The notes under the pieces were generated by a model. The model saw only the letters and a program-made list of their open reading frames with translations. It ran no database searches and was not told the DNA's origin. From Colletes latitarsis (lineage: Eukaryota > Arthropoda > Insecta > Hymenoptera > Colletidae): a DNA stretch of 64,000 nt. The stretch's first letter is position 1, and each line of letters starts with the position of its first letter. The position numbers and the translations under genes were made by a program. Positions 59,371 through 64,000 of the stretch are shown here, piece after piece. The stretch is from the NCBI RefSeq assembly GCF_051014445.1, contig NW_027488365.1, positions 45,332,001 to 45,396,000 on the forward strand, in the 5' to 3' direction.

Positions 59371-61490
59371 ATCAATATTTCAGAGGATAACACCGGTTAG
59401 GTCTGGGTTAGGTCTGGGTTATGCCCGCATCTGGCTCATGATTTGCCTTCTTCGCATACTTGTTGGCCAGATCCTGGGTTTTTTTCGTGTTTCAATCACG
59501 TAGTAGTGTGGTAACGCACTGAAGCTGTCAATTAAACCTGGTTTCGATCAATATTTTAGAGGATAACACCGGTTAGGTCTGGGTTAGGTCCGGGATATGC
59601 CCGCATCGGGCTCATGATTTTGCTTTCTTCGCATACTTGTTGGCCAGATCCTGGGTTTTTTTCGTGTTTGAATCACGTAGTAATGTGGTAACACACTGAA
59701 GCTGTCAATTAAACCTGGTTTCGATCAATATTTTAGAGGATAACACCGGTTAGGTCTGGGTTAGGTCTGGGTTATGCCCGCATCTGGCTCATGATTGTGC
59801 CTTCTTCGCATACTTGTTGGCCAGATCCTGGGTTTTTTTCGTGTTTGAATCACGTAGTAATGTGGTAACACACTGAAGCTGTCAATTAAACCTGGTTTCG
59901 ATCAATATTTTAGAGGATAACACCGGTTAGGTCTGGGTTAGGTCTGGGTTATGCCCGCATCTGGCTCATGATTTTGCCTTCTTCGCATACTTGTTGGCCA
60001 GATCCTGGGTTTTTTTCGTGTTTGAATCACGTAGTAATGTGGTAACACACTGAAGCTGTCAATTAAACCCGGTTTCGATCAATATTTTAGAGGATAACAC
60101 CGGTTAGGTCTGGGTTAGGTCCGGGATATGCCCGCATCTGGCTCATGATTTTGCCTTCTTCGCATACTTGTTGGCCTGATCCTGGGTATTTTCCGTGTTT
60201 GAAACACGTAGTAATGTGGTAACACACTGAAGCAGTCAATAAAACCTGGTTTCGATCAATATTTTAGAGGATAACACCGGTTAGGTCTGGGTTAGGTCTG
60301 GGATTTGCGCGCATCTGGCTTATACATTCGCCTTTCGCAAACTTGTTGGCCAGATCCTGGGTTTTTTCCGTGTTTGAATCACGTAGAAATGTTGTACCAC
60401 ACTGAGGCAGTCAATTAAACCTGGTTTCGATCAATATTTCAGAGGATAACACCGGTTAGGTCTGGGTTAGGTCTGGGTTATGCCCGCATCTGGCTCATGA
60501 TTTGCCTTCTTCGCATACTTGTTGGCCAGATCCTGGGTTTTTTTCGTGTTTCAATCACGTAGTAGTGTGGTAACGCACTGAAGCTGCCAATTAAACCTGG
60601 TTTCGATCAATATTTTAGAGGATAACACCGGTTAGGTCTGGGTTAGGTCCGGGATATGCCCGCATCGGGCTCATGATTTTGCTTTCTTCGCATACTTGTT
60701 GGCCAGATCCTGGGTTTTTTTCGTGTTTGAATCACGTAGTAATGTGGTAACACACTGAAGCTGTCAATTAAACCTGGTTTCGATCAATATTTTAGAGGAT
60801 AACACCGGTTAGGTCTGGGCTAGGTCTGGGTTATGCCCGCATCTGGCTCATGATTGTGCCTTCTTCGCATACTTGTTGGCCAGATCCTGGGTTTTTTTCG
60901 TGTTTGAATCACGTAGTAATGTGGTAACACACTGAAGCTGTCAATTAAACCTGGTTTCGATCAATATTTTAGAGGATAACACCGGTTAGGTCTGGGTTAG
61001 GTCTGGGTTATGCCCGCATCTGGCTCATGATTTTGCCTTCTTCGCATACTTGTTGGCCAGATCCTGGGTTTTTTTCGTGTTTGAATCACGTAGTAATGTG
61101 GTAACACACTGAAGCTGTCAATTAAACCCGGTTTCGATCAATATTTTAGAGGATAACACCGGTTAGGTCTGGGTTAGGTCCGGGATATGCCCGCATCTGG
61201 CTCATGATTTTGCCTTCTTCGCATACTTGTTGGCCTGATCCTGGGTATTTTCCGTGTTTGAAACACGTAGTAATGTGGTAACACACTGAAGCAGTCAATA
61301 AAACCTGGTTTCGATCAATATTTTAGAGGATAACACCGGTTAGGTCTGGGTTAGGTCTGGGATTTGCGCGCATCTGGCTTATACATTCGCCTTTCGCAAA
61401 CTTGTTGGCCAGATCCTGGGTTTTTTCCGTGTTTGAATCACGTAGAAATGTTGTACCACACTGAGGCAGTCAATTAAACCTGGATTCGGA
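59371..61490 (+). repeat. Six-monomer tandem duplication, 1,059-bp step
   Basis: Two successive units, about 59,371-60,428 and 60,429-61,490. CGGGCTC at 59,607 and 60,665 (1,058 bp), AAACCCGG at 60,065 and 61,124, and CGCCTTTCGC at 60,329 and 61,388 (1,059 bp). The second unit begins inside a chimeric monomer at 60,390-60,440. Private changes AAGCTGCCAATT near 60,583 and TGGGCTAGGTC near 60,818 occur only in the second unit. Confidence 0.9.
60390..60440 (+). repeat. Chimeric monomer at the duplication joint
   Basis: TAGAAATGTTGTACCACACTGAGGCAG is joined to CTGGTTTCGATCAATATTTCAGAGG. The other TAGAAATGTTGTACC monomers (for example 42,060, 46,650 and 61,440) continue as ATTCGGACAG. The switch lies in AATTAAACCTGG and is the crossover point that created the 1,059-bp duplication. 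Confidence 0.87.
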
Positions 61491-62735
61491 CAGTATTTTA
61501 GAGGATAACACCGGTTAGGTCTGGGTTAGGTCTGGGATTTGCGCGCATCTGGCTTATACTTTCACCTTTTTCGCAAACTTGTTGGCCTGATGCTGGGTTT
61601 TTTTCGTGTTTGAATCACGTAGTAATGTGGTAATACACTGAAGCAGTCAATTAAACCTGGTTTCGATCAATATTTTAGAGGATAACACCGGTTAGGTCTG
61701 GGTTAGGTCTGGGATATGCACGCATCTGGCTTATGCTTTCGCCTATTTCGCAAACCTGTTGGCCAGATCCTGGGTTTTTTCCGTGTTTGAATCACGTAGT
61801 AACGTTGTACCACACTGAGGCAGTCAATTAAACCTGGATTCGGACAGTATTTTAGAGGATAACACCGGTTAGGTCTGGGTTAGGTCTGGGTTATGCCCGC
61901 ATCTGGCTCATGATTTGCCTTCTTCGCATACTTGTTGGCCAGATCCTGGGTTTTTTTCGTGTTTCAATCACGTAGTAATGTGGTAACACACTGAAGCTGT
62001 CAATTAAACCTGGTTTCGATCAATATTTTAGAGGATAACACCGGTTAGGTCTGGGTTAGGTCCGGGATATGCCCGCATCTGGCTCATGATTTTGCCTTCT
62101 TCGCATACTTGTTGGCCAGATCCTGGGTATTTTCCGTGTTTGAAACACGTAGTAATGTGGTAACACACTGAAGCAGTCAATAAAACCTGGTTTCGATCAA
62201 TATTTTAGAGGATAACACCGGTTAGGTCTGGGTTAGGTCTGGGATTTGCGCGCATCTGGCTTATACTTTCGCCTTTTTCGCAAACTTGTTGGCCAGATCC
62301 TGGGTTTTTTCCGTGTTTGAATCACGTAGTAATGTTGTACCACACTGAGGCAGTCAATTAAACCTGGATTCGGACAGTATTTTAGAGGATAACACCGGTT
62401 AGGTCTGGGTTAGGTCTGGGTTATGCCCGCATCTGGCTCATGATTTTGCCTTCTTCGCATACTTGTTGGCCAGATCCTGGGTTTTCTTCGTGTTTGAATC
62501 ACGTAGTAATGTTGTACCACACTGAGGCAGTCAATTAAACCTGGATTCGGACAGTATTTTAGAGGATAACAACGGTTAGGTCTGGGTTAGGTCTGGGTTA
62601 TGCCCGCATCTGGCTCATGATTTCGCCTTTTTCGCAAACTTGTTGGCCAGATCCTGGGTATTTTCCGTGTTTGAAACACGTAGTAATGTGGTTACACACT
62701 GAAGCAGTCAATTAAACCTGGTTTCGATCAATATT
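61491..62735 (+). repeat. Distant copy of the start of right block 1
   Basis: Seven monomers matching 35,758-37,002 at offset 25,733: GGCCTGATGC 35,851 and 61,584; AACAACGG 36,835 and 62,568; and GCCTATTTCGC near 36,010 and 61,743, a variant absent from the nearer relatives at 42.3, 46.9 and 54.3 kb. It ends near 62,735, where TTTCAGAGTATAAC replaces TTTTAGAGGATAAC. Confidence 0.86.
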
Positions 62736-64000
62736 TCAGAGTATAACACCGGTTAGGTCTGGGTTAGGTCTGGGATATGCGCGCATCTGGCTTATACTTT
62801 CGCCTTTTTCGCAAACTTGTTGGCCAGATCCTGGGTATTTTCCGTGTTTGAAACACGTAGTAATGTGGTAACACACTGAAGCAGTCAATAATACCTGGTT
62901 TCGATCTATATTTTAGAGGATAACACCGGTTAGGTCTGGGTTAGGTCTGGGATTTGCGCGCGTCTGGCTCATACTCTCGCCTTTTTCGCAAACTTGTTGG
63001 CCAGATCCTGGGTATTTTCCGTGTTTGAAACACGTAGTAATGTGGTAACACACTGAAGCTGTCAATCAAACCTGGTTTCGATCAATATTTTAGAGGATAA
63101 CACCGGTTAGGTCTGGGTTAGGTCTGGGTTATGCCCGCATCTGGCTCATGATTTTGCCGTCTTCGCATACTTGTTGGCCAGATCCTGGGTTTTCTTCGTG
63201 TTTGAATCACGTAGTAATGTTGTACCACACTGAGGCAGTCAATTAAACCTGGATTCGGACAGTATTTTAGAGGATAACACCGGTTAGGTCTGGGTTAGGT
63301 CTGGGTTATGCCCGCATCTGGCTCATGATATTGCCTTCTTCGCATACTTGTTGGCCAGATCCTGGGTTTTTTCCGTGTTTGATCACGTAGTAATGTGGTA
63401 ACACACTGAAGCAGTCAATAAAACCTGGTTTCGATCAATATTTTAGAGGATAACACCGGTTAGGTCTGGGTTAGGTCTGGGATTTGCGCGCATCTGGCTT
63501 ATACTTTCGCCTTTATTGCAAACTCGTTGGCCAGATCCTGGGTATTTTCCGTGTTTGAATCACGCAGTAATGTGGTAACACACTGAAGCAGTCAATTAAA
63601 CCTGGTTTCGATCAATATTTCAGAGGATAACACCGGTTAGGTCTGGGTTAGGTCTGGGTTATGCCCGCATCTGGCTCATGATTTTGCCTTCTTCGCATAC
63701 TTGTTGGCCAGATCCTGGGTTTTTTTCGTGTCTGAATCACGTAGTAATGTTGTACCACACTGAGGCAGTCAATTAAACCTGGATTCGGACAGTATTTTAG
63801 AGGATAACACCGGTTAGGTCTGGGTTAGGTCTGGGTTATGCCCGCATCTGGCTCATGATTTTGCCTTCTTCGCATACTTGTTGGCCAGATCCTGGGTTTT
63901 TTTCGTGTTTGAATCACGTAGTAATGTGGTAACACACTGAAGCAGTCAATTAAACCTGGTTTCGACGAATATTTTAGAGGATAACACCGGTTAGGTCTGG
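62736..64000 (+). repeat. Mosaic right end of the window
   Basis: About seven monomers from several lineages. The stretch 62,736-63,140 matches 22,868-23,272 (offset 39,868; CGCGTCTGGC 23,091 and 62,959). Then come a GGGTTTTCTTCG / TTGTACC monomer, a TTTGATCACG monomer, a private CTTTATTGCAAACTCG monomer near 63,515 and a GAATCACGCAG monomer. After these is a chimeric monomer at 63,729, and finally a monomer with TTCGACGAAT (63,961), otherwise seen only at 9,253. The array continues past the window edge. Confidence 0.82.
63729..63790 (+). repeat. Chimeric monomer near the right edge
   Basis: GTGTCTGAATCACG is followed by TAGTAATGTTGTACCACACTGAGG. Everywhere else GTGTCTGAATC precedes GTGGTAATACA(C/T)TGAAG. 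The switch is in CACGTAGTAATG. To its right the sequence follows the order seen around 9.0-9.3 kb. Confidence 0.82.

Larger units (their letters stand above)
1..64000 (+). repeat. 177-bp satellite DNA array, whole window
   Basis: Tandem satellite filling the window from the first base to the last. Successive copies of the landmark TCACGTAGTAATG begin at 1, 178, 355, 532 and 709, an exact 177-bp step, and the pattern continues to 64,000. Every copy reads in the same direction; I saw no inverted copy and no foreign insertion. Near-invariant landmarks in order are TCACGTAG, GTGGTAACACAC, AATTAAACCTGG, TTCGATCAATATT, ACACCGGT, two TTAGGTCTGGG units, CCCGCATCTGGCTCATG, TTCGCATACTTGTTGGCCAG and a T tract before CGTGTTTGAA. 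Most monomers are 176-177 bp; derivatives of about 160, 166, 173 and 188 bp occur. Satellite arrays of this monomer size are typical of centromeric or subtelomeric heterochromatin; which applies here is inference. No similarity to a named satellite could be tested. Confidence 0.98.

Noticed and set aside
1..64000. CRISPR array
   Set aside because: The repeats are contiguous 177-bp units with no spacer-like unique sequence between short repeats, and there are no cas genes.
1..64000. Trypanosoma brucei minichromosome 177-bp repeat
   Set aside because: The monomer length coincides, but I could not find in this monomer the sequences I remember for the diagnostic T. brucei satellite primers, and the composition is less AT-rich than I remember. 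Length alone is not evidence.
1..64000. Plant centromere satellite of the 178-180 bp class
   Set aside because: The size fits, but the monomer does not resemble the Arabidopsis 178-bp repeat as I remember it, and the embedded 11-mer points to an insect-type telomere unit and not TTTAGGG. A plant origin is not excluded.

Overview
The whole 64 kb is one uninterrupted satellite DNA array. I see no protein gene, RNA gene, transposon, CRISPR array or single-copy DNA on either strand. The repeat unit (monomer) is about 177 bp (roughly 360 copies) and every copy lies head to tail in the same orientation. The usual monomer is about 43.5% G+C by hand count. Neither edge of the array is in the window. 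The organism is clearly a eukaryote. The best taxonomic clue is inside the monomer: almost every copy carries two adjacent units of the 11-mer TTAGGTCTGGG. This is a lengthened form of the insect telomere unit TTAGG. From memory, 11-base motifs of this type have been reported as telomeric repeats in Hymenoptera, so a bee, wasp or relative is my leading guess at moderate-to-low confidence. A subtelomeric satellite, or a centromeric satellite that has captured telomere units, would both fit.

Above the monomer level the array has a loose higher-order structure. Blocks of about 28 to 31 monomers (about 5.0 to 5.5 kb) recur. Measured offsets between matching private variants are 4,957, 5,321, 5,498, 5,300, 5,117 and 5,287 bp, with longer (6,352, 7,390, 7,771, 8,302, 12,000) and shorter (1,237, 1,933, 2,471, 4,583, 4,749) offsets where monomers were gained or lost. 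Layout: 1-10,250 holds two copies of a left-hand block. From 10,251 to 22,272 there are derivatives of the second copy, including a 2,471-bp tandem duplication. From 22,273 to 28,910 is a mosaic that also supplies sequence seen again near 37-39 kb. From 28,911 to 35,740 short blocks sharing a 571-bp cassette dominate. From 35,741 to 61,490 a right-hand block recurs about five times with recent tandem duplications of 881 and 1,059 bp. From 61,491 to 64,000 pieces of several earlier blocks are joined.

Together this looks like an array under active unequal crossing-over and gene conversion. Chimeric monomers mark crossover points, private variants are inherited at exact constant offsets, and the number of telomere-like units changes by single 11-bp steps (one, two or three units). 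The two 75-codon open frames on the minus strand are by-products. The monomer is 59 codons long, and a variant base turns the usual in-frame TAA into CAA. Offsets and boundaries were read by eye from shared variants. Boundaries are good to roughly 50 bp and identities were not computed.
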